DNA of 64,000 bases. It comes from [Phialemoniopsis] sp. UDSM-2020. Lineage: Eukaryota > Ascomycota > Sordariomycetes > Thyridiales > Thyridiaceae. A program made the position numbers and the translations under genes. This document shows, one piece after another, positions 45,595-55,915 of the stretch (the stretch's first letter is position 1; the number at the start of each line of letters is the position of its first letter). The stretch covers positions 3,410,001 to 3,474,000 of the forward strand of contig JAEILZ010000004.1 in NCBI GenBank assembly GCA_018873225.1, given 5' to 3'. The notes under the pieces were generated by a model, which had not been told where the DNA came from, did not search any database, and saw only the letters and a program-made list of their open reading frames with translations.

Positions 45595-46212
45595 ATGCCT
45601 ACCTCGAAGTGCACTGCCACCTTCTTCGACCTGCCAGCCGAACTCCGGAACGACATCTATCGACGCGTTCTCGTCAAGCGCGGTCGCCGAATACGTCTCA
45701 GGAGGGTGCCCTCACTCCTCCAAGTCAACCAGCAAATCCGTGAGGAGGCTTTCCCCATTCGCTACCGGGAAAACAGTTTCTACCTACTTTTCGAAGCCAA
45801 AGGATACAGATCACAAGACCTATGCGAAATGCTCGCGTTTAACGGTGTTTTCGAATACGTTACATCATTCATCATGCGGTGCTTAAGCCCCCGCTGCAGA
45901 GGCTATCACGTCGACTTCCACCTCATCGCCAATCCAGGTGCCGAGCGGAAGGATCAGCTGCGGCTTGTCCGTGTCGGAGACGATGATACTGACTGGGGTG
46001 ATATCCAAGGCGTTTTTGACCTTGTCCTTGATCATCTCTACCAACATGCAGATTGGACAAGTGAGCAACTGGTTTTGGGAGTCAATCCTATAACATCGGG
46101 GATTGGACATCTCATCAATATTATCAGCCTTGGATATCTCGACATGTCGAATAGTTGGCTACTCATGTACCTCAAAATTCCCAGGAAGAATACCTATGGG
46201 ATCCTAGAATAG
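45595..46212 (+). CDS. 2EXR / F-box-like domain protein
   Basis: From ATG at 45595 (context AAAATGCC) the frame gives 205 aa without introns. FFDLPAELRNDIYRRVL at residues 10-26, followed by LLQVNQQIREEAFPIRYREN, is the F-box-like/2EXR pattern common in ascomycetes, where hundreds of such genes per genome have no assigned role. The frame stays open about 450 bp upstream, but that part reads like leader sequence. A ubiquitin-ligase link is possible only by analogy. Confidence 0.75.
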   Translation: MPTSKCTATFFDLPAELRNDIYRRVLVKRGRRIRLRRVPSLLQVNQQIREEAFPIRYRENSFYLLFEAKGYRSQDLCEMLAFNGVFEYVTSFIMRCLSPRCRGYHVDFHLIANPGAERKDQLRLVRVGDDDTDWGDIQGVFDLVLDHLYQHADWTSEQLVLGVNPITSGIGHLINIISLGYLDMSNSWLLMYLKIPRKNTYGILE

Positions 46213-47257
46213 TACGAGCGAGGACTAGAAGACATGATCATGAGTCTCGACCAAGTTACTTGGCTACTCTGGGATCTGGGCAAGTGTGGCTGTGGGCCGT
46301 AGGATGTTGGCAATTGGGAAGGCATATGGAGTATGAATATGAGAAATTGAGCTCTTTGCTCGATACTTGCGATATTGCTCAAGATATACACGGTGAAGAC
46401 CATCATGATGAGAATATGCTGTCTCCATCGACCTGGGCCGAATTCAACGGCATGCAATCCTGAGAATAGCGCATCCTGACTTTTGACGCTGATGCAGCTT
46501 GGCCACTCGGAGGGAAAACAGGCCGAGGGCTCTAGATTTGCAAAGAGCATGAATTTCCACCGAGCCGATGTTAAGGATCATCTGAATGCACTCCGTGATC
46601 AGCCCGGGAATATCGGGGTCGGGCAGTGCTATGTCCGGCTCGCAATCGGGATGGCCCGCTTTCGGGTTCGCCCCGGGCTCGGGATCGCTTAGTCGACTCG
46701 GTCCTGCGCTGGTGTATATTATGGCAGTCCACCCCCGGACTTCTGAGTCGTCTTTATCAACCATCGCTATGGATACTATGGGAACTTCTTCGCTTTGATG
46801 TCAGTAAACGTCAACAATCTCTCCCCTCATCGGGCTCATTGAGAGACGCAATGGCAATCGCTTTGACTTATGCAGGTGCACCATCGATCTTCCGACTCCT
46901 GGCCCGCCGGCGGGGATGCTCGACAAGCGCCATACCTCTCGCAGTCCAACTCGTGCGTTCAAACTACCCACGGATGACGCGGAGCTAATCAAAGACCTCG
47001 GATGGAGTGATGTCGCAGCGGCTGACCACCAGAAAGTCGAGAAAAACTTCTCCCGACTCATGTCATGTCCGGCAACTGTGGGGCTGCCTCACGGAGGGCT
47101 GTGCTGCGGCCGCACCGCAATCGGGTTCGCGAATTCGGGATCGCATTGCTGACTTGGAGCTAACGGCCCTTCATCCCAGCCACGTATATAACGGCGGCTG
47201 CCTCGGAAAGCTCGAAAAATCGCTCACTGATCTCTGCCAAGCGGACACCCACGAAAC
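46213..47257. other. Intergenic region, no gene supported
   Basis: About 1 kb with several short overlapping frames on both strands (for example 46444-46764 minus, 46916-47152 plus), none with a recognisable domain. It includes a Gly/Arg-coding GC-rich patch near 46600-46690. Confidence 0.4.
47185..47191 (+). promoter_or_regulatory. TATA box
   Basis: TATATAA 67 bp before the ATG at 47258, in a position typical of ascomycete core promoters. Confidence 0.5.
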
Positions 47258-48555
47258 ATGGAGAAAGAATACGGCATCGAGGCCCAAGCAGCCTCCATGA
47301 CGGCGGTGCTCGGCACCGCTGAACCTGGTGCACAGTCGTCTGCGTCTACACAACTACCATATGCCGTCATCATCCCTCAACGGCGGCCGAAGCAGCGCGA
47401 TCGAGGATTCATTCGGGCGTACGCGCCGGACTTGATGCGGTGCGGTATTGACCAGGCGACCTTTCTCTCGTTTCTCGATGGCTTCAACGCGGCGATAGCA
47501 TCTTCGCCGTGGGTGGGCGTCGTTGACCTCGCTGGAGGTGCCGTGGGCGCCATTCCGGCCTCGGTCACGGCCGTCGCTCCCATTACCGGAACTGCGGTCC
47601 AGATTGTAGCTGGCATCTACAAGGAGATATCGGCTCGTAAAAGGCAAGTTCCTAGTCCTAGGCACGTAGCAGGCGAAGCTGGCTAACCTCCCAGTAACCC
47701 TTTAGTCAGAATGCATACCTGCAAAAGATGAATGACCAGCTGTTCCGGCCCCGCGGCTTGTACTGTCTGATCATGGCCTACAACACCAAGTCCTACCAGA
47801 ACGTCTCACAGCAGGATATCAACACGGACTTCAGCGCCATGGTGCCAGAGCCCTCTGGTCCACAAGGTCAGGGTACCAGACACAAGATCCGGAGTAACGA
47901 CGGAGTCACGGGCCTGGTCGACTTCCCGATCTCTGCAGAGCTCGTCTTTCCTGACCCGAATGAGACTCTGCCTGACTCCGACGACTCCGACGATGACAGC
48001 GACGACGACGAAAAGGAGGAGGGTAGGGAGAGCGCCAGCGGTAGCGGCAACGGTTTCCTGGGCAAGCTTGGCAAGTTTGCAGCAGATATGAATGCGAAGA
48101 GGGACATCAGGTCCCAAGTCAAATTTGTAAGTTGGTGATTCCCTGTGTCACATGTGTGGTCGCACTGCGTCCTTCGATCCCAAGTGTGCTCACGCCAGCG
48201 GGTCCCTACAGCAAAAGAAGAACCCCACCAGCGGGATCAACACTCTGATGGACCCCAAGGCCGAACTCAGCGAAAAGGACCTGCGAAAGCAAGACAAGAA
48301 GGAAGCTAAGCAGGAGCGCAAACGAGACAAGGCAGAGCGCAAAGCTGAGAAGCGGCAACGCAAACATCCCGACCGGAGCCCGAAAAAGCCTAAGGTCAAG
48401 GCGGTACGTCGATGCACAAAGCATGACTAAGAAAGATTCAAATACTGACAATCAGCGGACAGGGAATCCTGTACCTGATGATCGTCAACATGCCTTCGGG
48501 TAGCGACATGAATAATGCGCGGAGGTTGGTGGGGGACAGCATGAGTGAGGTGTGA
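47258..48555 (+). CDS. Fungal-specific protein with acidic and basic low-complexity tails; GC-AG intron
   Basis: Four exons (47258-47643, 47706-48126, 48212-48403, 48463-48555) give 363 aa. The first intron has donor AG|GCAAGT, a GC-AG intron; the other two are GT-AG. The core (GFIRAYAPDLMRCGIDQATF, SPWVGVVDLAGGAVGA, NDQLFRPRGLYCLIMAY) belongs to a large fungal family of unknown function whose hydrophobic middle looks membrane-associated. A Ser/Asp acidic stretch, then a Lys/Glu/Arg-rich coiled-coil-like segment in exon 3, and a short hydrophobic end (GILYLMIVNMPSG) follow. The exon 4 acceptor at 48462 was chosen over one 11 bp upstream because it restores this end. Role unknown. Confidence 0.82.
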
Positions 48556-49234
48556 TGAAATACCATGGCTTGCTAGGATTGCATCTTACTGTGCACAAGT
48601 AGAGTAAGCCGCATGTACATACGCAATCGGCAAACAACGATAACCAGATCCATTTGCGAGATGTGATAATCACCCCTGAATTGCACGGACGATGCAGTCA
48701 TCATGAAGACAAATCCACCCCAATCCGAAAAAAGTGCCGTTCGCAGAGAGCCAGTACCAGTCCCAGTCAACGGGAGCGTTGAATTATTCCTTGATGTTGG
48801 TAGCATTGGCGTCCGAATTGAGCAAGATCCCCCCATTATGTGGAACTTTAGTGAGAGTCAGTGGGAATTTCGTCAAGCTTATTCATGTTAAACTCAAGCA
48901 AGCTTAGCACGGGAATTCCTTCCGCTGCCAAAACCCCGGCAAAGAGGGGAATGACTTACCTGAGTCGCCATAGCGTAGCATTGAGCCTGCCAACCAGGAT
49001 GGATCTTCATCCATTCGTTCTCTACCTCGGCAGAGCTCAACTTCAATCCACCGAGATATGAGATGGTGATGATGTTGCCCAGCACACACACACTGTGGAG
49101 CGCCTCTTGCATTGCACGCTCTGTATCTCGTAGGACAAGGCAAACGCCCTAAAAGGCATTCCTAGCGCCCGCCACTTACTACTGGACGGACGGCGCCACC
49201 GCGCGCGAAAAGAAGCAAGGGACCTGAAACCCGC
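48556..49234. other. Intergenic region, no gene recognised
   Basis: About 680 bp. A 62-codon frame at 48703-48891 has no support. The right part becomes GC-rich toward the next gene. Confidence 0.4.
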
Positions 49235-50212
49235 ATGCAGCGCATTCCGGCATTCCGGGGCGCCCATTCCACCAACGGCACCGGCAGCATGTCAATCGAT
49301 TCCGACTCGTCCAGTAATCTGACGTCCGTCACGGACCAGATCTACATCTCCCCGGGCCAGCCGTCCGCCGCCGCCTCTCGGCCCACCGACCCGACCGCGA
49401 TCCTCATTCACGGCTGGGGCGGCGCCAGCGCCAAAAAGGTCAGCGCGCACGCCGCTGGCTACCGCAAGCTCTATCCGGGCGCCAAGATCGTCGTCGTGCT
49501 CTCTACGGCGGTGTTGTACCTCGCGCGCAGCTATGACGTTTGCACGCGCGCCATGTACAGGGTCCTAGAGGAGGTCTTTCCTCTGACGACCGAGTCGACG
49601 GCGCCCCAGCGCGTTCTCGTTCACGTCCTGTCCAATACGGGTCTGTACTTCTACTCCGCGGCTCTGGCTGCATACCGCAGTCGCTTCGGTACTGTCATGC
49701 CGCATGCATTGCTCGTACTCGACTCGGTGCCAGGCGGCTCAGATTTCTCGGCCAATGTGGGACGGTGGACGGCCGCGACGGCGGTAGGCCTACGGCGGGG
49801 CGCGCTGGCGTCGCTTCCGTACGCTGTGACGGAGAAGGCTTGCAGCGCGTTCTGGCACGCGAACCGCGGGCTCGAGATTGCTAGGCGCAAAGAGAATATG
49901 CATGCCATTGGCCCGCGCGTAATCAATGACGTCGAAATGGAAAGTAAGAGGGCGTCACGACTGTACCTGTACTCCAAGGAGGACGTGATGGTGGGGTGGG
50001 AGGATGTCGAGAGGCATGCACTGGATGCTGAGGGGAAGGGCTATCATGTCAAACGGGTGATGTTGGATGGGAGTGGCCATGTCAGTCATATGCGCATGCA
50101 TCCGGTTCAGTACTGGGAGGCCGTGTCGGGTGCATGGTCGCGGGCGATCGAAGCCCAGCCGGACGGAACTAGTGAGGATGGGGAGGGAGTGCGAGTCAAG
50201 GCGCGGCTGTGA
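49235..50212 (+). CDS. DUF829 / TMEM53-like alpha/beta hydrolase
   Basis: Single exon of 325 aa. An N-terminal Ser-rich lead is followed by an alpha/beta-hydrolase start (TAILIHGWGGAS), the core strand LVHVLSNTGLYFYSA that replaces the usual nucleophile elbow, DSVPGG, and a closing GSGHVSHMRMHPVQYW with the likely catalytic His. This pattern is typical of the DUF829 family, which includes the PaxU-like proteins of indole-diterpene clusters and TMEM53. No indole-diterpene genes lie nearby, so a metabolic-cluster role is not supported. Substrate unknown. Confidence 0.85.
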   Translation: MQRIPAFRGAHSTNGTGSMSIDSDSSSNLTSVTDQIYISPGQPSAAASRPTDPTAILIHGWGGASAKKVSAHAAGYRKLYPGAKIVVVLSTAVLYLARSYDVCTRAMYRVLEEVFPLTTESTAPQRVLVHVLSNTGLYFYSAALAAYRSRFGTVMPHALLVLDSVPGGSDFSANVGRWTAATAVGLRRGALASLPYAVTEKACSAFWHANRGLEIARRKENMHAIGPRVINDVEMESKRASRLYLYSKEDVMVGWEDVERHALDAEGKGYHVKRVMLDGSGHVSHMRMHPVQYWEAVSGAWSRAIEAQPDGTSEDGEGVRVKARL

Positions 50213-50821
50213 TATGTGAGGCTGGTTTATAAGATGACTGACAGGTTGAAGCACGTGTTGGGTGGTTCTAGTATTGATGTAAGAAGGTCGAGCGCGAATT
50301 CATGTATGCATATGAATCAAAAGGGTCGCGGAACAATCGGGAACAGTAGGTTCTTCTGCGCATGGAACAGCCATGCTTGAGTAGGAAGATAGCCTAGGCA
50401 TGTGACAACATATCAATCATCATCAAGGATTGCAATGGCCAGCTCACCATAGCTGCACCAACGACTTTTGAAACCACAGCATGATTTGTGATGATTGATT
50501 TACGCAAAATAGCTCTCGAAATGTCAAGGTGTATGGTTACTCTCAGTCCCTTCCTTCGCCAGTCCAATCCCCAGCCAAATGCATGCAGCATAGCGACGGA
50601 ATTAGACGCATGAATCTATGACAACGGTCAATTGTGGCAATGATAGAATGAGTAGTGATTCAGGCAGTTGTCACAGCTGTGTCTGAATTATGGACCGTGA
50701 CCATGAGCTCTGATGGCTGCTTAAAGACTTACTTGGTTTCACGCAAGAGTCAAAATGAAGCATGTCGCACTTTTCAAGGCTGTCCTACAAACAAGTTTAA
50801 CATTGAACATAGCAACTGAAA
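50213..50821. other. Intergenic region, no gene recognised
   Basis: About 610 bp between the DUF829 gene and the first tandem paralogue. No coding support. Confidence 0.4.
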
Positions 50822-51397
50822 ATGACTTATGTAAGTTGGAGCAGCTCTGTCCTGAGAATGAGCCCTCTCTGTATACGAGAATTGACACATATCACAATCT
50901 AGGCTGGCGAAAATAGCCCTTGTGGCATGATAGACGAACTTGAGACCTGGCTCTCGGCTCCCATGCCTGCTCAGGTGGACGCGGACGGCGCACGCGACGC
51001 CAGTACCCATATGCAGGGGGGCATCGCCAAAATTCAAAGATGGGAGAACACCTTCCTGGGTTGGGAAGTTCATTTGGCTTCGCGCGACGACCTTGTCGGG
51101 ATCGCGCGCGTCATGCAGATGCTCAACTCGCGCAGGCGGCAGTACCTCATGTTCTTCGAACAGCTCAACGTCTCACCGGAGCACTATGTTCTGAACATGT
51201 TCGCGGACGCGGTAGCATCGGCGGATGAGCAAATCATGGATGCGTTTGCGATTGAGAAGTCGATGGTTGAGAGGGACATCATCGTGGAAGAGGACAGGAG
51301 GGAGCGGGGCGAGGAAGCCATCGAGAACCTACCGGACCTTAATGATAGGCTGCAGACTATCATTGCTGTGATACAGGGCATCGAGAACTCGCGTTAG
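50822..51397 (+). CDS. Tandem paralogue 1: small helical protein, micro-exon start
   Basis: A nine-base first exon (50822-50830, Met-Thr-Tyr) is spliced by GTAAGT...TAG (intron 50831-50902) to exon 2 (50903-51397), giving 167 aa. Without the splice the first ATG would be 50927 (156 aa). The product is helix-rich with no signal peptide or known domain; blocks are ENSPCGMIDELETWLSAPMP, ARVMQMLNSRRRQYL and IENLPDLNDRLQTII. The same micro-exon design, intron phase and block order occur in the gene at 51984, so they are a tandem duplication. Function unknown. Confidence 0.65.
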
Positions 51398-51983
51398 AGC
51401 AAAACACCTGGACACTGTGCTTACGGACAAAGTTCAGCAGAACCTGATCCGAAGATCAACACATTTCGACTTCTTGGAGGAAAGCCTCTTAGCCACGAAC
51501 ATAGGTTGTAATCATGATTCACATTTTGGAAGAAGTTGGTTCATTTGAGGATAAGTTGACTGTGAGGATGGACAAGTCGAAACATTCTGCATTCCACTAT
51601 TCTCATGCCGGCTGCGTTATACAGCACCGTGTTCTGCTACTTGATGAGCATGTGGACATGGCGATTAACGGAAAGCACTAAAACAAAGCTCATGCGATAG
51701 AGATGCTATGTTGCCAAGATAGCGAATAGATGAAATTGTATAAGTGTCACTTACATCATGGCAATGCCGGCTGTCCGTGACTCAAGCATACCGGCAACAG
51801 AGTATCTGAATAGAGCATGGACAGAGTTTTACTGACCCGGCGAGTGATGATGATTGTTGCATCGTCATCACTTTATTGCCGCCATTCGCTTGGGTATAAA
51901 ACCCTGTATTTGCAGCTAGGAAATCCATAACAAGAGCCAGAACTTACTCAGTTCGCATAACAGAAAGAGAATCGCTACCCAGA
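51398..51983. other. Spacer between tandem paralogues
   Basis: About 590 bp. Holds the promoter of the second paralogue, including the TATA box at 51895; otherwise empty. Confidence 0.5.
51895..51900 (+). promoter_or_regulatory. TATA box
   Basis: GGGTATAAAACC, 84 bp before the micro-exon ATG at 51984, a good core-promoter position; supports the 51984 start. Confidence 0.6.
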
Positions 51984-52567
51984 ATGAGTTCTGTAAGTCA
52001 AGTCTGCCAGCCCCCTGTTACCGATCAAACTGCTGTTGTGTCCCGATTGAGCTGACAAAGATTTTGCACAAGACAGTACAAAATTCTCCTGCCACTGCAG
52101 AGCTGTGGGCCTGGCTACTTACTACTATGCCTACTGAAGGCCATGCAGGAGTGGTGATCTCCGCTGCCTCTGCGACGGAGGCCGCGGCTGTCATCGAGGG
52201 CATGCACCAGAATCTCAAGGGGTGGAAAGCTGAATGCGCTTCCTTGGAATCGATCAGGCGTATCCATGGTAGAATACAGATGATTGACGCGGTTGAGCTC
52301 AAGTATCACAAGTTGTTCGACCAACCAAGCGACGCCGAGGCTCCTGTCGATAGGCGCGCCCTGGGTGATCTCCGCACGGCCTGTCGCGAGATGAGGTCGA
52401 CTTTGATGGATGCTTGTATTCTAGGCAAGAAGCACATCGAGGACAGACACGTCAAGACAGGACATGACTATCTTAGGCTGAATGCCCTTGACGCTGTCAT
52501 CAAGAATATACCTCAGTCGCTTCGTATCCCTCAGGATACCTCTGAAGCCAAGGGGAATGGTGCTTGA
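51984..52567 (+). CDS. Tandem paralogue 2: small helical protein, micro-exon start
   Basis: A nine-base first exon (51984-51992, Met-Ser-Ser) is spliced by GTAAGT...AAG (intron 51993-52060) to exon 2 (52061-52567), giving 171 aa. Without the splice no ATG would precede the conserved part, so the micro-exon decides the start. Blocks QNSPATAELWAWLLTTMP and GRIQMIDAVELKYHKLF align with the gene at 50822, and both are helix-rich throughout. No domain recognised; cytosolic by lack of a signal peptide. Confidence 0.72.
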
Positions 52568-52994
52568 TAGGAGCCCTCGGGGGTTGAGAAGAGACGCGGG
52601 TAGTCTTGATTTTCTTGGAAAAGAGCTGGGCCAAAGGGGACAGCTCTAACATATATTTTATTCGATCAACGGCTTCCAAATCGACGCGGGAAACAAAGCC
52701 TATGTTCGTTCACTGGCCGTGTCCTCAGTGATCAATGTCGTTGAATGAATGAGACTAACTTGGCCGGCTCCACACTTTCCAGTGCTTTGGTTCCCCCACT
52801 TTAACGCTCAAACCAGTTCGTCTGGTTCTGGGCCAACCCGTCGCGTCATCGCTGCCAGTGTTTCCTCAGCACGCGTCCCCCAAATAAAATCAATTAAATT
52901 GCGAATCGCCTCCTCGGCGACCAAACAACGTCATTCGTTTTACCAGCACCAAAACTCAATCGTTCCCAGTCCTACACAGCTGCCAAGTTGCTGC
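52568..52994. other. Upstream region of the ATPase gene
   Basis: About 430 bp. The ATPase frame is open back to an ATG at 52749, but that part (Ser/Arg-rich, CT-rich DNA) looks like leader. Confidence 0.4.
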
Positions 52995-54785
52995 ATGACT
53001 CAACGACCGCAAGACCTCTCCTCTAGCTTTCGCTCCCTCGACCTCTCCGCAACCATGGTCGTCTGCCCTATCTGCAACAAGCAGGTGAAGTCCTCAGACA
53101 TCAACCCACACATCGACTCTGGGTGCACCGCCCACATCCTCGACGATGCTGCCGCCGCTGCCCCGGCCAGCGCCCCAGTGAACGGCGACGCTGGTACGTC
53201 GAATGGTCGAACATCCTCCCCTCCGAGCAGCAGCGCGCAAAACGGCCCTCCTTCGACGCAGAAGCGATCTGCTGCCGCCTCCTTCTTCCAGACGCCCGCC
53301 GCCAAAAGACAAGCGACAAATGGCACCAAGCCCGCCACAAATGGCGCAACGCCCAAGCTGAACGGCCTGAAGAGGAGTTTCGAGGATGGGCCTGGTTGGA
53401 TATCACCCACGCAGGCGCCTGAGGAGCAGAGTAATGGAGTACAGCGACAGGAGCCCCCCCAGACACCGGTCAACGGACCTCTGGTCAAGAGAAGCAAGAC
53501 ACACAAGTCGGCGCCACTGGCAGAGCGCATGCGACCGCAGACCCTGGACGAAGTGTTTGGCCAGGATCTGGTTGGGCCACACGGTGTGTTGAGGTCCCTG
53601 ATCGAGTCAGACCGGGTGCCATCGATGATCCTGTGGGGAGGGCCAGGGACGGGCAAGACGACCATCGCTCGATGCATCGCCCGTCGCGCAGGCAGCCGCT
53701 TTATCGAAATGAACGCTACGAGTACAGGAGTTGCCGAGTGCAAGAAGCTGTTTCTGGAGGCGGCGAACGAGCTATCCTTGACGGGGCGCAAAACCATAAT
53801 ATTTTGCGACGAGATACACCGGTTCAGCAAGTCACAGCAAGACGTGTTCTTGGGGCCAGTCGAAAATGGAACGATAACCCTGATCGGCGCCACGACCGAG
53901 AACCCTTCCTTCAAAGTACAAGCAGCCTTGCTTTCGCGGTGTCGAACATTCACACTAGCCAAACTTACAACAGACGACGTCAGGGGCATATTACACCGAG
54001 CCCTGGAAGCCGAGCACAGCCATCCAGAGGCACCCGACCTCTCCCCCCTAATCGACGACGAACTCCTCAATTACCTCTCCGCCTTTGCCGACGGCGACGC
54101 CCGGACGGCTCTCAACCTCCTTGAGCTCGCGCTCAGCATAACGCACAAGCCGCGCGAGGATGGCAGCGCCCTGACGAAAGAAGATATTAAGGCGGCTCTG
54201 ACCAAGACGCTCGTCTACGACCGCGCCGGTGACCAGCACTACGACACCATCTCGGCCTTCCACAAGTCGGTGCGCGGGTCCGACCCGGACGCCGCGCTCT
54301 ACTACCTCGCGCGCATGCTGCAGAGCGGCGAGGACCCGCTCTTCGTCGCCCGGCGCATGGTCGTCATCGCATCCGAGGACGTCGGGCTCGCCGACAACAC
54401 GCTCCTGCCCCTGGCGACGGCGGCCTACACGGCGGCGCAGCAGATCGGCATGCCCGAGGCGCGCATCCCGCTCGCGCACTGCGCCGTCGCGCTGGCCACG
54501 GCGCCCAAGAGCACGAGGGCGTACAGAGGGTTGAATAATGCCATCGCGGCGCTTAGGGAGCCCGGCGTGGCGGGCCTGCCCGTGCCGATACACCTGCGCA
54601 ACGCGCCGACGCGGCTGATGAAGGAGATGGGGTACGGCAAGGAGTACAAGTACAACCCTAATTACAAGGACGGCAAGGTGAGGCAGGACTATCTGCCGGA
54701 CGAGCTGCTGGGGAGGCGGTTCCTCGAGGATAGGGACCTGGGGACCGAGGTCGATCCGGACTTGCTGGGGGACGGGGAGGCGTGA
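52995..54785 (+). CDS. mgs1: Mgs1/WRNIP1/RarA-type AAA+ ATPase
   Basis: Single exon. From ATG 52995 it gives 596 aa; the ATG at 53055 (MVVCPICNKQV, 576 aa) has a better context and directly starts the zinc finger. Domains: a UBZ4-type ubiquitin-binding finger (CPIC...His...Cys) at the N-terminus, a disordered Ser/Ala/Asn-rich linker, AAA+ ATPase with Walker A GGPGTGKT and Walker B CDEIHRFSKSQQD, sensor GATTENPSF, and the C-terminal RarA tetramerisation region (YLARMLQSGEDPLFVARRM, LNNAIAALREPG). Acts in the nucleus at stalled replication forks with ubiquitinated PCNA (known for the family). Highly conserved and intact. Confidence 0.95.
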   Translation: MTQRPQDLSSSFRSLDLSATMVVCPICNKQVKSSDINPHIDSGCTAHILDDAAAAAPASAPVNGDAGTSNGRTSSPPSSSAQNGPPSTQKRSAAASFFQTPAAKRQATNGTKPATNGATPKLNGLKRSFEDGPGWISPTQAPEEQSNGVQRQEPPQTPVNGPLVKRSKTHKSAPLAERMRPQTLDEVFGQDLVGPHGVLRSLIESDRVPSMILWGGPGTGKTTIARCIARRAGSRFIEMNATSTGVAECKKLFLEAANELSLTGRKTIIFCDEIHRFSKSQQDVFLGPVENGTITLIGATTENPSFKVQAALLSRCRTFTLAKLTTDDVRGILHRALEAEHSHPEAPDLSPLIDDELLNYLSAFADGDARTALNLLELALSITHKPREDGSALTKEDIKAALTKTLVYDRAGDQHYDTISAFHKSVRGSDPDAALYYLARMLQSGEDPLFVARRMVVIASEDVGLADNTLLPLATAAYTAAQQIGMPEARIPLAHCAVALATAPKSTRAYRGLNNAIAALREPGVAGLPVPIHLRNAPTRLMKEMGYGKEYKYNPNYKDGKVRQDYLPDELLGRRFLEDRDLGTEVDPDLLGDGEA

Positions 54786-55204
54786 GGAACATGGATGCCG
54801 CTTTGGATTGTGTAGATAATTGGGTTTGAGGGACTTGGGGAAGGATATACCAGTTCTTGTATAACATTCAGGAGGAAAGAACTCAGGTCAATACAAGTAA
54901 CCTGCCAATTCCTTCGTAGCCCAGTTGTGACTTCCTCCGTCACCACCATTACAGAGGGCAGGTGTATTCATGTGGTGAAATATTCGTGTCACAGCTCGAT
55001 TTCTTTCTCGCCTGGCGCATCATTCTAGTGCTCCGAACTCTTCGACGTATTACCATCCGCCATCATCATCCTCGGCATCCCAGAGGGGCAGTCAGTTCTC
55101 ATCCTTAGCAAAGACATCGATCGAGTCATTCTACTTCATTCGCTTCACCACACCTCACTCTCATTGCCATCACCCATAGCCCGTCCAACATCGCCACTCT
55201 CGCC
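54786..55204. other. Intergenic region, no gene recognised
   Basis: About 420 bp. CT- and CA-rich stretch (55130-55200) typical of a leader just before the next ATG. Confidence 0.4.
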
Positions 55205-55873
55205 ATGGCAGACCCAAATGAATTTAAGCGCGTAGTCTATGTTGAAGACCCAATTCAAGCGGGCCAACTGATATCTAGATCAGCGGAACGGCAACTGACC
55301 GATCCTCCCTGGTCCTTCGCTGTTCATGCAAACAAGCAGCTCAACGAAGCCGGCTATCCGACCGATCCGATGCACCTGCCTCATCTTGCTGATTCAGATG
55401 CTAGGTCAGATGCCGATTCAGGAGTCCAGACATCTTGCCCCTGTGGCTCTGTGCGAACTACTGTCCACCATTTGCCAGCCGGTGAGCTTGCGAGCCACCA
55501 ACTTGTGTGCTCCGGAAAACTAGCCACTGGAAACCAAGCCTTCGACTATGCCCTCGGCAAGCACAAGCACGATGACTTGGATGGGCGATTGGCCTTTTAT
55601 TTCTCCTCCAGAATAGGTCTGCCGGGCCTGGAGCTAGTGAACCCGGGTGATATCGAGATGACCAATCCCACGGTTGTGCATTGGATCCGCATCTCGAAGG
55701 GTTTGCCCGTACTGCCCGCGGAGTTTAGCCATTCTCTTAACATCTACTACACGGACATCAACACAATGAGTACTGCACGCTCGGTTCACCACCTTCGTAT
55801 CTACCATCTCGGGTGGATGCGAGACAGGCGCGTAAGGGACCTCAGGCTCAACTTCCAGCTCTTACGACTTTAG
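55205..55873 (+). CDS. Hypothetical protein, 222 aa
   Basis: Single exon from ATG 55205 (CTCGCCATGGCAG, a good fungal start context) with family-like codon use. No signal peptide or membrane helix. It contains a Cys pair (CPCG) and His-rich segments, but no domain is recognised. Its stop is 42 bp before the start of the next gene on the same strand. A possible donor GTAAGG at 55829 could join the two, but no acceptor keeps the frame, so they are treated as separate. Confidence 0.65.
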   Translation: MADPNEFKRVVYVEDPIQAGQLISRSAERQLTDPPWSFAVHANKQLNEAGYPTDPMHLPHLADSDARSDADSGVQTSCPCGSVRTTVHHLPAGELASHQLVCSGKLATGNQAFDYALGKHKHDDLDGRLAFYFSSRIGLPGLELVNPGDIEMTNPTVVHWIRISKGLPVLPAEFSHSLNIYYTDINTMSTARSVHHLRIYHLGWMRDRRVRDLRLNFQLLRL

Positions 55874-55915
55874 GAGACGGGGCGCGGCTGGCCGTAGTAC
55901 GGGCCAGTCCTCGTC

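Noticed and set aside
46444..46764. Minus-strand 106-codon frame with Pro/Asp repeats
   Set aside because: Derived from a GC-rich semi-repetitive patch; overlapping frames of equal length exist on both strands.
53000..54070. Minus-strand 356-codon frame
   Set aside because: Antisense shadow of the Mgs1 ATPase gene.
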